A stretch of 48,540 nucleotides of DNA from Pseudomonadota bacterium. GTDB taxonomy: Bacteria; Pseudomonadota; Alphaproteobacteria; Caulobacterales; Caulobacteraceae. Under the pieces are notes generated by a model that was given only the letters and a program-made list of their open reading frames with translations, was not told the DNA's origin and did not search any database. The stretch lies in assembly GCA_018241335.1 (NCBI GenBank), contig JAFEEA010000004.1, forward strand, positions 1-48,540, written 5' to 3'. Shown one piece after another: positions 1 to 8,090 of the stretch (position 1 is the first letter of the stretch; every line of letters starts with the position of its first letter). The position numbers and the translations under genes were made by a program.

Positions 1-1
1 C

Positions 2-418
2 GTCCGGTCGGTCCCGGCGATCGACACGCCCACCCAGCCGGCGCCTGCGCTCACGCCTGCCCCCTCCCAGCCCAAGCAAGGCGTCGCGGCCGGGTTCGAT
101 CCGCGCGGCAAGCAGATCTTCGAGGGCGCCTGCGCCAGTTGCCACGGCTGGACCGGCGCGGGGCAGCTGACACCCTGGGCCACCCTGACCGGCGTGCGCG
201 CCGTCAACGACGCCAGCGCCACCAATGTCGCGGCCATCGTCCTGGCTGGGGCGAACCGCCGGACGGCCTCGGGCCCCAGCGTCATGCCGGCTTTCGGACA
301 CGCCTATTCGGACACCGAGATCGCCGCCGTCGCCAACTATGTGACCGCCCGCTTCGGCGCCAAGCCGTCGAGCATCACGGCCAAGCAGGTGGCGACCCTG
401 CGCAAGTCGGCGAGCTGA
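2..418 (+). CDS. c-type cytochrome, C-terminal part (5' end outside window)
   Basis: The frame is open from the window edge to a TGA at 416-418, leaving 138 residues of a protein whose start lies upstream. A Pro/Ala-rich linker is followed by a segment GKQIFEGACASCHGWTG, whose CASCH is a single CXXCH haem-c attachment motif. A Met in SVMPAFG further on is the expected axial ligand. The closing YSDTEIAAVANYVTARFG is the usual last helix of class I cytochrome c. It should be a periplasmic electron carrier. In related bacteria such domains often sit at the C-terminus of, or beside, dehydrogenases, but the partner here is out of view. The stop is 9 bp before the thiolase start, so the two are probably co-transcribed. 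Haem binding is clear; the parent protein is not. Confidence 0.85.
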   Translation, partial: VRSVPAIDTPTQPAPALTPAPSQPKQGVAAGFDPRGKQIFEGACASCHGWTGAGQLTPWATLTGVRAVNDASATNVAAIVLAGANRRTASGPSVMPAFGHAYSDTEIAAVANYVTARFGAKPSSITAKQVATLRKSAS

Positions 419-427
419 CCCGCCGCC

Positions 428-1711
428 ATGCCCGTCCCGGCCCAACCCCGAATCTGGCTCGCCGCCGGCGTTCGCACGCCCTTCGCCAAGGTCGACGGGC
501 CGCTGGCCGACCTGGACGCCATCCAGCTGTCGGTTCCTCTCGCTCGGCACATGGTCGGCCTGCTGGGCGGCCGCCTGCCGGACCTGGCGGTATGGGGCGC
601 GGTGGTCCCCAGCCTGATGTGGAGCAACATCGCCCGCGAGGTGCTGATGGACGCCGGCGTCGGCGCCACCGTGCCAGCCTTCGGCACGGTGATGGCCTGC
701 TCCACCAGCATGATCGGCGCCTTCGAGGCCGCCCGCCTGCTGGACGGGCGCGGCCGTAACCTGGCCCTGGTGGGCGGCGTCGATTCCATGAGTAGGATCC
801 AGCTCGGCCTCAGCCAGCCGCTGTCCGACTGGGTCCGCAAGTTCCAGAACGCCCGCTCGCTGGGCGACCGCATCTCGCACCTGGCCGACCTGCACGTCAG
901 CGATGTGCGCCTGTGGATTCCCGGTGTCGTCAACCGGACCAGCGGCCTCTCCATGGGCGAGCACACAGAGATCACCGCCAAGGAATGGGGCATCGGCCGG
1001 GCGGAGCAGGACGCCCTGGCCCTGCAGAGCCACCAGCGCGCCGTGGCCGCCTGGGACCGAGGCTTCTTCGACGACCTGGTGCTGCCGGTAGGCGACTTCG
1101 CCCGCGACGCCATTCCCCGCCGGGACACGACCCTGGAAAAGCTTGCCCGCCTGCCGCCGGCGTTCGACAAGACCAGCGGCAAGGGCACCCTAACAGCCGG
1201 CTCCTCGACCCCGCTCACCGACGGCGCCGCCAGCCTGTGGGTCGCAACCGAGGAAGGCCTGGCCGCCCTGCCCGCCGCAACGCCCAGGGTGAAGCTGGTC
1301 GACTACGAGGTCGCGGCGGTGGATTTCCGCGTCGAGGGCCTGCTGATGGCGCCGGCCTTCGCCATTCCCAAGCTGCTCAAGCGCCAGGGCCTGAAGTACG
1401 ACGACATCGCCCTTTGGGAGATCCACGAGGCCTTCTCAGCCCAGGTGCTGTTCCACATGAAGGCCCTGGAGGACCCGAAATTCCTGCGCGCGAAGGCCGG
1501 CGTCGAACCGGACCTCGGGCCTTTCCCGCGCGAGCGGATCAATCCCAACGGCGGCAGCGTCGCCCTGGGCCATCCCTTCGGCGCCACCGGCGCGCGCATT
1601 CTCAGCCAGGCGATCAAGGAGCTGGCGGCCATGCCCGCCGGAACCCGAGCCATCGTCAGCATCTGCGCCGACGGAGGCCAAGGCACCGTTGCGCTTCTGG
1701 AAGCGGGCTGA
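428..1711 (+). CDS. thiolase family protein (acetyl-CoA C-acyltransferase type)
   Basis: The product has 427 residues, slightly longer than the usual 390-400 for a degradative thiolase. All active-site elements are visible: nucleophilic Cys91 in MACSTSMIG, the EIHEAFSAQ segment, His382 in VALGHPFGATG and the proton-shuttling Cys413 in ICADGGQG. It is expected to cleave 3-ketoacyl-CoA or condense acetyl-CoA in the cytoplasm. The sequence around Cys91 (ACSTS rather than CGSG) differs from the second thiolase in this window at 17547 (FCGSG). The two are therefore separate subfamilies rather than recent duplicates, and this one is closer to FadI-like or uncharacterised thiolases. The acyl-CoA synthetase on the opposite strand at 3.4-5.1 kb fits a fatty-acid context. 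The substrate is unknown. Confidence 0.88.
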   Translation: MPVPAQPRIWLAAGVRTPFAKVDGPLADLDAIQLSVPLARHMVGLLGGRLPDLAVWGAVVPSLMWSNIAREVLMDAGVGATVPAFGTVMACSTSMIGAFEAARLLDGRGRNLALVGGVDSMSRIQLGLSQPLSDWVRKFQNARSLGDRISHLADLHVSDVRLWIPGVVNRTSGLSMGEHTEITAKEWGIGRAEQDALALQSHQRAVAAWDRGFFDDLVLPVGDFARDAIPRRDTTLEKLARLPPAFDKTSGKGTLTAGSSTPLTDGAASLWVATEEGLAALPAATPRVKLVDYEVAAVDFRVEGLLMAPAFAIPKLLKRQGLKYDDIALWEIHEAFSAQVLFHMKALEDPKFLRAKAGVEPDLGPFPRERINPNGGSVALGHPFGATGARILSQAIKELAAMPAGTRAIVSICADGGQGTVALLEAG

Positions 1712-1769
1712 AAGGCGCCGGTAGCAACCGCGCCGCAAATTCGCCGTTGCGCCGCGGTCTGGCGGGCCT

Positions 1770-3377
1770 ATGACCGCCGCTGTGACCCGGGACGCCGACG
1801 CCGCCGTGACGACCAGCCGCCTGTCGCGCGCCGCCGCCTGGGGCCTCGGCGGCGTCGTCTTCGCCGCCTTCGCCTTCGCCTTCGTCGGCTTGTCCGCCGA
1901 GGGCTACTGGACCGACGAGCTCTTCACCCTCTTCCTGGTCAACCACCACGGCGGAGCCGCCGAGGTCTGGCGCCGCGCCCTGACCGACACCCATCCGCCG
2001 CTCTACTACCTGCTGCTCTACGCATGGGCTCAGGTGTTCGGCCTCTCGGAGCCGGCCTTGAGGGCCTTGAGCGGCCTCTTCTGCATCGGCGCCGTCGCGG
2101 CGCTGGTGATGGGAACGCACCGGACCTTCAGCCTTACCGGGCGCCTGTTCGCCGCCGCCGTGGCCGCCAGTTCGCCCTTCTGGTTCATGCAGTCCCAGAA
2201 CGTGCGCAACTACGCGCTCTGCCTGCTGGCGACCTCGATCCTGGCCGTCCTGGCGATCCGCGCGCGAGCGTCCCAACGTGAAGGGGGAACGGTTCCCGCA
2301 AGCGTCGTCGCCGGCCTGGCCCTGGCGGGGGCCGTGGGCGCCTTCAGCCATTTCTACGCCTTCCTGGCGACGGGGCTGCTCTACCTCTACCTGATCCTGA
2401 CCGTGCCGAGCCGGCGTCTGCGCGTCAGCCTCATTCTCGCCGGCGCGGCCATCTTCGCGGTCGAAGTCGCCTACATGCGCCTGCTGATGCGCACGACCCA
2501 GCAGAACACCCACGACATGTGGTTCCGAGCCGACGCGCCCTTCTTCGCCCACCAGACCTTCGAGGCCCTGCAAGGGCTGATCGCCCCCGGGGCCCTGGCG
2601 GCCATCGTGGCCCTGGCCCTGACCGCACCCTGGCGAGGAAAGGACCGAATCCCGCCGCGCGACGCCGCGCGCCGGGACACCGGCTGGATCGTCGGCCTGG
2701 GCGCCTTCACGGTCGGCGGGGTGATCGCGGCGGGGATCGCCATCTCGCTGGCGTTCGCCCCGTCCTATTCGAACATGAACCTGCTGATCGCCGGGCCCTT
2801 CCTCTGGCCGGCCCTGGCGTTGGGCTATGACGCCGCCACGGCCCGGCGATCCGGCGCCGTCGCGGCGATCGGCCTCACTGTTCCGGTCATCGCCCTCGTC
2901 GTCCAGCTCGCCACCCAGGCTGAGCGCTGGCTGCCCCGCGGCGAGGCCTGGCGCGAAAGCGCGAGCCTGGTGATGAACCAGCCCAGTTGCGCGGGCCAGT
3001 CGATCCCAGTTCTGCTGCCCGCCCGCTTCGGGCCGCCGACGCCCTTCTTCCGGGGCCTGGCGCAGCGCGACTTTTATGGCTTCTACTTCGCCGGCCAGGC
3101 GGCGCGCCTGGTCCCCTACCGCGCCGACGAGCTGGTGGATCCGGCCCGCAACCCGACTCTGCGCGCGCGCCTTTCGCCGGGCGCCTGCCCGGTCGTCGCC
3201 TGGGCCGTGCACGACATCAACCGTGCCCAGGCCCAGGCCCTGGCCGACAGCCTCAGCCGCGCAGCCGGGGCCGAGCCCGGCGCCGTCCAGGTGGTGGGCT
3301 TCGAGACCTACCGTCCCGTCTGGACCTGGCCCAAGCCCATCCAGGCGAGCTTCGTCTTTATCCGCCGACGGCCCTAG
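1770..3377 (+). CDS. GT39/ArnT-like polytopic membrane glycosyltransferase
   Basis: The product is a 535-residue protein with about ten hydrophobic segments. After the first membrane span comes YWTDELF (Asp49-Glu50), and then THPPLYY (His75). This acidic pair and HPP motif are the hallmark of GT-C glycosyltransferases of the GT39/GT83 group, which use polyprenyl-phosphate sugars on the periplasmic face of the inner membrane. The C-terminal third is less hydrophobic and probably forms a periplasmic domain. The acceptor cannot be told; protein, lipid A and exopolysaccharide are all used in the family. It starts 58 bp after the thiolase stop and converges with the acyl-CoA synthetase. Confidence 0.8.
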   Translation: MTAAVTRDADAAVTTSRLSRAAAWGLGGVVFAAFAFAFVGLSAEGYWTDELFTLFLVNHHGGAAEVWRRALTDTHPPLYYLLLYAWAQVFGLSEPALRALSGLFCIGAVAALVMGTHRTFSLTGRLFAAAVAASSPFWFMQSQNVRNYALCLLATSILAVLAIRARASQREGGTVPASVVAGLALAGAVGAFSHFYAFLATGLLYLYLILTVPSRRLRVSLILAGAAIFAVEVAYMRLLMRTTQQNTHDMWFRADAPFFAHQTFEALQGLIAPGALAAIVALALTAPWRGKDRIPPRDAARRDTGWIVGLGAFTVGGVIAAGIAISLAFAPSYSNMNLLIAGPFLWPALALGYDAATARRSGAVAAIGLTVPVIALVVQLATQAERWLPRGEAWRESASLVMNQPSCAGQSIPVLLPARFGPPTPFFRGLAQRDFYGFYFAGQAARLVPYRADELVDPARNPTLRARLSPGACPVVAWAVHDINRAQAQALADSLSRAAGAEPGAVQVVGFETYRPVWTWPKPIQASFVFIRRRP

Positions 3378-3382
3378 GGCCG
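3369..3382. terminator. short palindrome at convergent gene ends
   Basis: CGGCCCTAGGGCCG is a perfect 14-bp palindrome that includes the stop codon of the glycosyltransferase. It lies just before the end of the converging acyl-CoA synthetase. It has no loop and no T run, so a role as a transcript end is only suggested by its position. Confidence 0.2.
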
Positions 3383-3392
3383 CCCGCCGCCC

Positions 3393-5093
3393 TCAGGCCG
3401 CCGCTTCAGGCTTCAGGGTGTCGCGCAGGTGGCGCTTGAGGAACTTGCCGCTGGCGTTGCGCGGGATGCTCTCGTCCAGGAACCAGACGTAGCGCGGCAC
3501 CTTGTGCTTGGAGATGTGCGCGGCGCAGTGGTCGCGCACCTCGTCCGCCGTCAGCGTCTGGCCCGGACGCAGCACCACCGCCACACCGACTTCCTCGCCC
3601 AGGCGCGGGTCGGGCACCCCGAACACGCAGCACTCGGCCACGGCCGGATGGTGGTGGATGGTCGCTTCGACCTCGGCGCAATAGACGTTCTCGCCGCCGC
3701 GCAGGACCATGTCCTTCTTGCGGTCGACGATGAAGATGAAGCCGTCCTCGTCGATCCGCGCAACGTCGCCGGTGTGCAGCCAGCCGTCGGTGATCGACTC
3801 GGCGGTGGCCTCGGGGCGGTTGATGTAGCCCTTGATCACCGGCGCGCCCTTGACCCACAGCTCGCCCACCTGGCCCTGGGGCACGGCGGCGCCGTCGTCA
3901 TCGACGCACTTGACCTCGAAGCTGGGCATGGCCGGGCCGCAGCTGGCCGGCTTGTCCACGAAGAAGTCGGCCGACACCGAGGTGATGATCCCGCAGGTCT
4001 CGGTCATGCCATAGCCGGTGTTCGGCCGGGCGGTCTTCACCTCGGTGTCGATCTTGGCCACCAGGTCGGGCTGCAGTTGCGCCCCGCCACCGCCCAGGGA
4101 GGCCAGGCTGGACAGGTCGTACTTGCCGAAGTCCGGATGGGTGAGCAGCTCGCGCGACATCACCGGCACGCCGCTCATGGCGGTGATCTTTTCCCGCTCG
4201 ATCAGCTTCAGCGCCTCGCCGGCGTCCCAACGGTACATCAGCACCATCTTGCCGCCGCCGGCCGTGGTGGCGTAGGCGCCGCAGTTGTTGGCGGTGACGT
4301 GGAACAGGGGCGTGGTCAGCAGGCTGGCCGGGATCGGCGGCCCCGGCACGCTGGCCGGATCGACGCCCGTGGCGCGCATCGTCGCCAGACCCTGCACCTG
4401 ACCCGAGAACATCATGTTGAACAGGTTGGAGACGCAGCCCCGGTGGGTCAGCTGCGCGCCCTTGGGAAAGCCCGTCGTGCCCGAGGTGTAGAAGATGCAG
4501 GCGTCGGCGTCCGGATCCACCGCCACGTCCGGCAAGGCGCCGCCGTCCTTGACCACGTCGGCGTAGGGGACGACCCATTCTGGCAGGCTCTCGCAGCGCA
4601 CGCCCACCAGCTTGGCCCCGCCGGCCATCTCAGGCCGCTCCAGGATCCGGGCCAGGCGCTCGGCGTCGGCGAACACCACCTTGGGGGCGCTGTCATTGAG
4701 CGCGTATTCCATCTCCTCGGTGACCCACCAGGCGTTCATGCCCACCACGGCCACCCCGACGCTGACGCAGGCCCAGTAGATCAGCATCCATTCCGGATAG
4801 TTGCGCATGGCGATGGCCACGCGGTCGCCGGGCTTCACGCCCTGGCGGAACAGCCAGTTGGCGATGGCGGCCACCTGAACGTGGGCCTGTCCATAGGTGA
4901 TCCGCTCGTCCTGGTAGACGATGTAGTCGCGGTCAGCGAACTGGGCGGTGGACAGCCACACCTCGCGCACGCTGGGCGGCGCGTTCTTGAAGCTGCGGAT
5001 GGTCTGGCCCCGCACCTGGGTCGGCGCGATCTCGAACGGCGCGCCGGGCGCGGTCAGTTCGGACCAAGCCTCTTTCAGCTCCTTGTAGTGCAC
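3393..5093 (-). CDS. acyl-CoA synthetase (AMP-dependent synthetase/ligase)
   Basis: The product has 566 residues, the normal length for a class I adenylate-forming enzyme. The phosphate-binding loop TSGTTGFPKG is at about 203-212. It is followed by the GYGMTETCG adenine-binding motif, WLHTGDVARIDEDG, DRKKDMVLRGGENVY (hinge) and, near the C-terminus, a Lys in PRNASGKFLKR, the catalytic lysine region. It should activate a carboxylic acid to its CoA thioester through an acyl-AMP. The N-terminus suits the medium/long-chain fatty-acyl group, but 4-coumarate-CoA-ligase-like substrates are possible. The start is GTG with a GAGAGG Shine-Dalgarno 8 nt upstream. A good -35 box sits about 60 nt upstream. 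Confidence 0.92.
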   Translation of the reverse strand: MHYKELKEAWSELTAPGAPFEIAPTQVRGQTIRSFKNAPPSVREVWLSTAQFADRDYIVYQDERITYGQAHVQVAAIANWLFRQGVKPGDRVAIAMRNYPEWMLIYWACVSVGVAVVGMNAWWVTEEMEYALNDSAPKVVFADAERLARILERPEMAGGAKLVGVRCESLPEWVVPYADVVKDGGALPDVAVDPDADACIFYTSGTTGFPKGAQLTHRGCVSNLFNMMFSGQVQGLATMRATGVDPASVPGPPIPASLLTTPLFHVTANNCGAYATTAGGGKMVLMYRWDAGEALKLIEREKITAMSGVPVMSRELLTHPDFGKYDLSSLASLGGGGAQLQPDLVAKIDTEVKTARPNTGYGMTETCGIITSVSADFFVDKPASCGPAMPSFEVKCVDDDGAAVPQGQVGELWVKGAPVIKGYINRPEATAESITDGWLHTGDVARIDEDGFIFIVDRKKDMVLRGGENVYCAEVEATIHHHPAVAECCVFGVPDPRLGEEVGVAVVLRPGQTLTADEVRDHCAAHISKHKVPRYVWFLDESIPRNASGKFLKRHLRDTLKPEAAA

Positions 5094-5129
5094 GGCGCGG
5101 CCTCTCTGATTTTGTTTCCTCTGCCTTCG

Positions 5130-5158
5130 CCGCTAGGGCCGCGCGGGCGACTTGTCAA
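5130..5158 (-). promoter_or_regulatory. candidate promoter of the acyl-CoA synthetase gene
   Basis: On the minus strand a perfect TTGACA (5158 to 5153) is followed after 16-17 nt by CTAGCG/TAGCGG. This loosely fits the alphaproteobacterial housekeeping -10. Transcription would begin about 30 nt before the GTG start at 5093. The -35 lies in GTTTGACAAG, a 10-mer that recurs upstream of the sulfotransferase gene at 36.56 kb. Confidence 0.4.
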
Positions 5159-5170
5159 ACGGCCGTTGGG

Positions 5171-6100
5171 TCAACTTGTCAGGTAGCCCAGGTCCGCCAG
5201 CCAGTCCTCCATCAGCCCCAGCCAGCGGTCGATGGGCTTGTTCTGCGGCACCATGCCGAAGCCGTGGCCGCCGCGCGGGAAGATGTGCAGCTCGGCCGGT
5301 CGGTCGGCATTGGACCAGTCGGCGTAGAGGCCCTCCACCACCTTGAACAACATGCGATCGTCCTGGGCGATGCAGGTGAAGAGGGGCGGCGCGTCGGCGG
5401 GCACCGGCCGGCCGCTGGTCTCGCCGCCATAGATCGGGGCCGCGAAAGCCAGGGGCGCGCCGCCCGGTTCCACCGCCACGTCGGCGGTCAGGAAGGCGCC
5501 CGCCGAAAACCCGACCATGCCGATGCGGTCGCCCTTTAATCCGAACTCCGCCGCCCGCTCGCACACCAGGGCCAGGGCCCGGCGGCCGTCTGCCGCCGCC
5601 GCGGCCCGGGCGCGCACGAAGATTTCGTCCTTGACCAGGTCGCTGAGGGCGCGCGGCGCCGTGCGGCCGCTGAGCTTGGCCAACTCGGCCTGGCGGGCGT
5701 TGCCGGCGGCGTTGCGCTCGGCGAACTTGGCCGGATCGTCCGGCGTGGCCATGACGCGATACTTCAGCACGAAGGCGGTGACGCCCCGCGCGGCGAACCA
5801 GCGGGCCATGTCCAGGCCCTCGTGTTCCCAGGCCAGGATCTGCCAGCCGCCGCCGGGGCAGACGATGACGCCGGCGCCGTTGGCCTTGGCCGGATCGGCC
5901 CTGAAGACCGTCAGGGTCGGCTGGCTGACGTTGCGCAGCATGTCGGTGGTCGGGCCATTGCCGGCGATCTGCCGGAACACCGCCTCGGGGCCGACATTCG
6001 GCAAGGGGTCCGGCGCGCCCTCAGGCCACAGCGCGATCACCTCATCGTCCCCCCGGCCCGTGTTCCTGGTGTTCGCCAGGGTGCGGACGTCGTCGGCCAT
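5171..6100 (-). CDS. alpha/beta hydrolase, esterase of the acetylxylan-esterase/BD-FAE type
   Basis: The product has 309 residues from an ATG at 6100. This start is chosen over an upstream in-frame one because GGGAGGAAG lies just before it. Features in order are the oxyanion-hole-like CPGGGW (81-86), nucleophile elbow GFSAG with Ser199, acid Asp248 in AQDDRM and His279 in GGHGFGM. No signal peptide is evident, so it is probably cytoplasmic. The family removes acyl groups from sugars or other small esters; its members are often mislabelled as xylanases. Divergent from it across a 288-bp gap is the RND efflux operon. The substrate is unknown. Confidence 0.82.
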   Translation of the reverse strand: MADDVRTLANTRNTGRGDDEVIALWPEGAPDPLPNVGPEAVFRQIAGNGPTTDMLRNVSQPTLTVFRADPAKANGAGVIVCPGGGWQILAWEHEGLDMARWFAARGVTAFVLKYRVMATPDDPAKFAERNAAGNARQAELAKLSGRTAPRALSDLVKDEIFVRARAAAAADGRRALALVCERAAEFGLKGDRIGMVGFSAGAFLTADVAVEPGGAPLAFAAPIYGGETSGRPVPADAPPLFTCIAQDDRMLFKVVEGLYADWSNADRPAELHIFPRGGHGFGMVPQNKPIDRWLGLMEDWLADLGYLTS

Positions 6101-6166
6101 GTCGGCTTCCTCCCAAGGATTTTCCCGAACAGTCGCGCAAACCCGCGACGAGGAAAAGGCCCGATG

Positions 6167-6184
6167 GCGGTGGCGCGCCACCGC
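6167..6184. promoter_or_regulatory. perfect 18-bp palindrome, possible operator
   Basis: GCGGTGGCGCGCCACCGC is a perfect inverted repeat in the divergent gap between the hydrolase (start 6100) and the efflux operon (start 6389). Its position suits a repressor site serving one or both genes. No regulator gene is adjacent, so the binding protein is unknown. Confidence 0.35.
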
Positions 6185-6243
6185 GCCCCGGTGAGGGCTT
6201 GGCCGCCTCCAAGGATCGGGATTTCGTCTATGCCTGGATACAC

Positions 6244-6272
6244 TTGGTCATGCGAAAGCCCCTCCGTATTAC
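6244..6272 (+). promoter_or_regulatory. candidate promoter of the RND efflux operon
   Basis: TTGGTC (6244-6249) and TATTAC (6267-6272) are separated by 17 bp, each matching 4 of 6 bases of the sigma-70 consensus. The predicted start would leave a leader of about 110 nt before the ATG at 6389. The rest of the 6101-6388 gap shows no gene. Confidence 0.35.
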
Positions 6273-6388
6273 GCGCCGGACATCGCCCTGAAGTTTGATG
6301 TTGGCAGGAACTTCGCCAATTGCGCGGCGTTCGCCCCTCCGGGAAGGTGTGGCTGGCCCCCCGCGCCCGCGACGACAACGGAGACCTG

Positions 6389-8059
6389 ATGAGCCAGACG
6401 ACGATGGACGCGCGCCGCCCGGCGCCGCCGCCCCACCGCCGAGCGCCCTGGCGCACGATCGTCGGCATCGTCGTCGTCATCCTGATCGCCGTCGCCCTGG
6501 CGTTCGGCCTTTCCAAGTGCGCCGGCGGCGGCCAGGGCGGCCCGGGAGGTCGTGGCGGCCCTGGCGGCGGCCGCGGCCGGCCGACCATCACCGTGGGGGT
6601 GGCCAAGGCGACCCTCGGCGACATTCCGATCACCCTCAACGCCCTGGGCACCGTGACGCCCGCCGCCACGGTCAACGTCACTTCCCGCGTCGCCGGCATG
6701 CTGGTGCAGGTGAACTTCAAGGAGGGCCAGATGGTCCGCAAGGGCCAGCAGCTGGCCCTCGTCGATCCCCGCCCGTTCCAGGTCGCCGTCGACCAGGCTC
6801 GGGGCCAGCTGCTGCGCGACCAGGCCCTGCTGGCCAACGCCGAGGTGGACTTGAAGCGCTACCAGACCCTCAAGGCCCAGGATTCCATCGCCGGCCAGCA
6901 GCTCGACACCCAGGCCTCCCTGGTCAAGCAGTACCAGGCCGCCGTGATTGGCGATCGCGGCGCCGTCGGCGCGGCGCAGCTGAATCTGTCCTTCGCCCGC
7001 ATCACCGCCCCCGTCGCCGGCCGCGTCGGCCTGCGCCAGGTGGACGCCGGCAACCAGATCGCCGCCAACGGAACGACGCCAATCACCGTGGTCGCCCAGG
7101 TCGATCCCATCGACGTGGTGTTCTCGATCCCCGAGGACCAGATCCCGGCCATCGTCGCCAGCGCCGGCCCCAGCGGCGCCGGCCTGACGGTGACCACCTA
7201 CGACCGCACCGGCGGCACGGTGCTGGCCCAGGGAACCCTGTCGACCATCGACAATGTCGTCGACGTCAACACCGGCACGGTCAAGGCCAAGGCCCGCTTC
7301 GCCAACGCAAACGGCGCGCTGTTCCCCAACCAGTTCGTCAACGTCACCCTGCTGATCAGCACCCTGCGCAACCAGGTCGTCGTGCCGGCCACGGCCGTCC
7401 GCCACGGCAGCCAGGGCGACTTCGTCTGGGTGCTGACCGACCACACGGTGCATCAGCGGCCGGTGAAGATCGGCCCCGGTACGGGCGAGAGCTTCTCCAT
7501 CGCCTCGGGCCTCAACGCCGGCGAGACCGTGATCACCGACGGCGGCGATCGGCTGCGCGACGGCGGCCAGGTGACCCTGCCTGGCGAGGCCCCGCGCCTG
7601 GGCGGGGGCCAGGGTGGTTTCGGCGGCCGCCATCGCCGTGGCCAGGGCGGCGGTCAGTGGCGCGGCGGCCAGGGCGGCGGCGCTTCGGGCGCTTCCCAAG
7701 GCGGCGCTCAGGAACCCGCCCCGGCGGCCAGCCCGGCCACGCCGCCCGCCTTCCAGCCGCCGGCGCCCGGCACGTCCGGCCAAGGCCAGGGTGGCGGCGG
7801 GCGCCAGCACCGCGGCCAGGGCGGCCAGACCGCGGCTACGCCGGCGCAAGCCGCCGCGCCCCCCGCGGCCAGCGGCGACGACTGGGTCGCCCGCTTCCGC
7901 GCCCGCCATCCCGACTATCACGGCCCCATGCCGCCGGCGAACCTGACCCCCGACCAGCGGCGCGAATGGTTCCGCTCGCACTTTGGCGGCCAAGGAGGCG
8001 GGGGCTGGGACGGCCGCCGCCAGGACGGCGGGGGCCAGAGCGCTCCCGACGGCCAGTGA
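6389..8059 (+). CDS. RND efflux periplasmic adaptor subunit (MdtA-like) with long Gly/Gln-rich tail
   Basis: The product has 556 residues, with its start set by GGAG 5 nt before the ATG at 6389. An N-terminal membrane anchor lies at about 23-43. It is followed by the barrel-sandwich/lipoyl motif ([26 protein letters not shown]), a coiled-coil hairpin and the second lipoyl half ([27 protein letters not shown]). The beta-barrel and membrane-proximal domains end near residue 396. This is the normal fold of the protein that links an inner-membrane pump to an outer-membrane channel. The oddity is a C-terminal extension of about 155 residues, rich in Gly, Gln, Arg, Pro and Ala. It carries a more ordered tryptophan/arginine segment near 506-540 ([15 protein letters not shown] and [16 protein letters not shown]). 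It lies 31 bp before the first pump gene. Confidence 0.92.
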   Translation: MSQTTMDARRPAPPPHRRAPWRTIVGIVVVILIAVALAFGLSKCAGGGQGGPGGRGGPGGGRGRPTITVGVAKATLGDIPITLNALGTVTPAATVNVTSRVAGMLVQVNFKEGQMVRKGQQLALVDPRPFQVAVDQARGQLLRDQALLANAEVDLKRYQTLKAQDSIAGQQLDTQASLVKQYQAAVIGDRGAVGAAQLNLSFARITAPVAGRVGLRQVDAGNQIAANGTTPITVVAQVDPIDVVFSIPEDQIPAIVASAGPSGAGLTVTTYDRTGGTVLAQGTLSTIDNVVDVNTGTVKAKARFANANGALFPNQFVNVTLLISTLRNQVVVPATAVRHGSQGDFVWVLTDHTVHQRPVKIGPGTGESFSIASGLNAGETVITDGGDRLRDGGQVTLPGEAPRLGGGQGGFGGRHRRGQGGGQWRGGQGGGASGASQGGAQEPAPAASPATPPAFQPPAPGTSGQGQGGGGRQHRGQGGQTAATPAQAAAPPAASGDDWVARFRARHPDYHGPMPPANLTPDQRREWFRSHFGGQGGGGWDGRRQDGGGQSAPDGQ

Positions 8060-8090
8060 CCCCGGCCCGCAGCGCGCAAGCCGGAAGGCC

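Noticed and set aside
3429..5186. A 585-codon plus-strand frame opposite the acyl-CoA synthetase.
   Set aside because: It is rich in His, Arg, Gly, Val and Asp with no domain. It is an antisense shadow of a gene with clear catalytic motifs.
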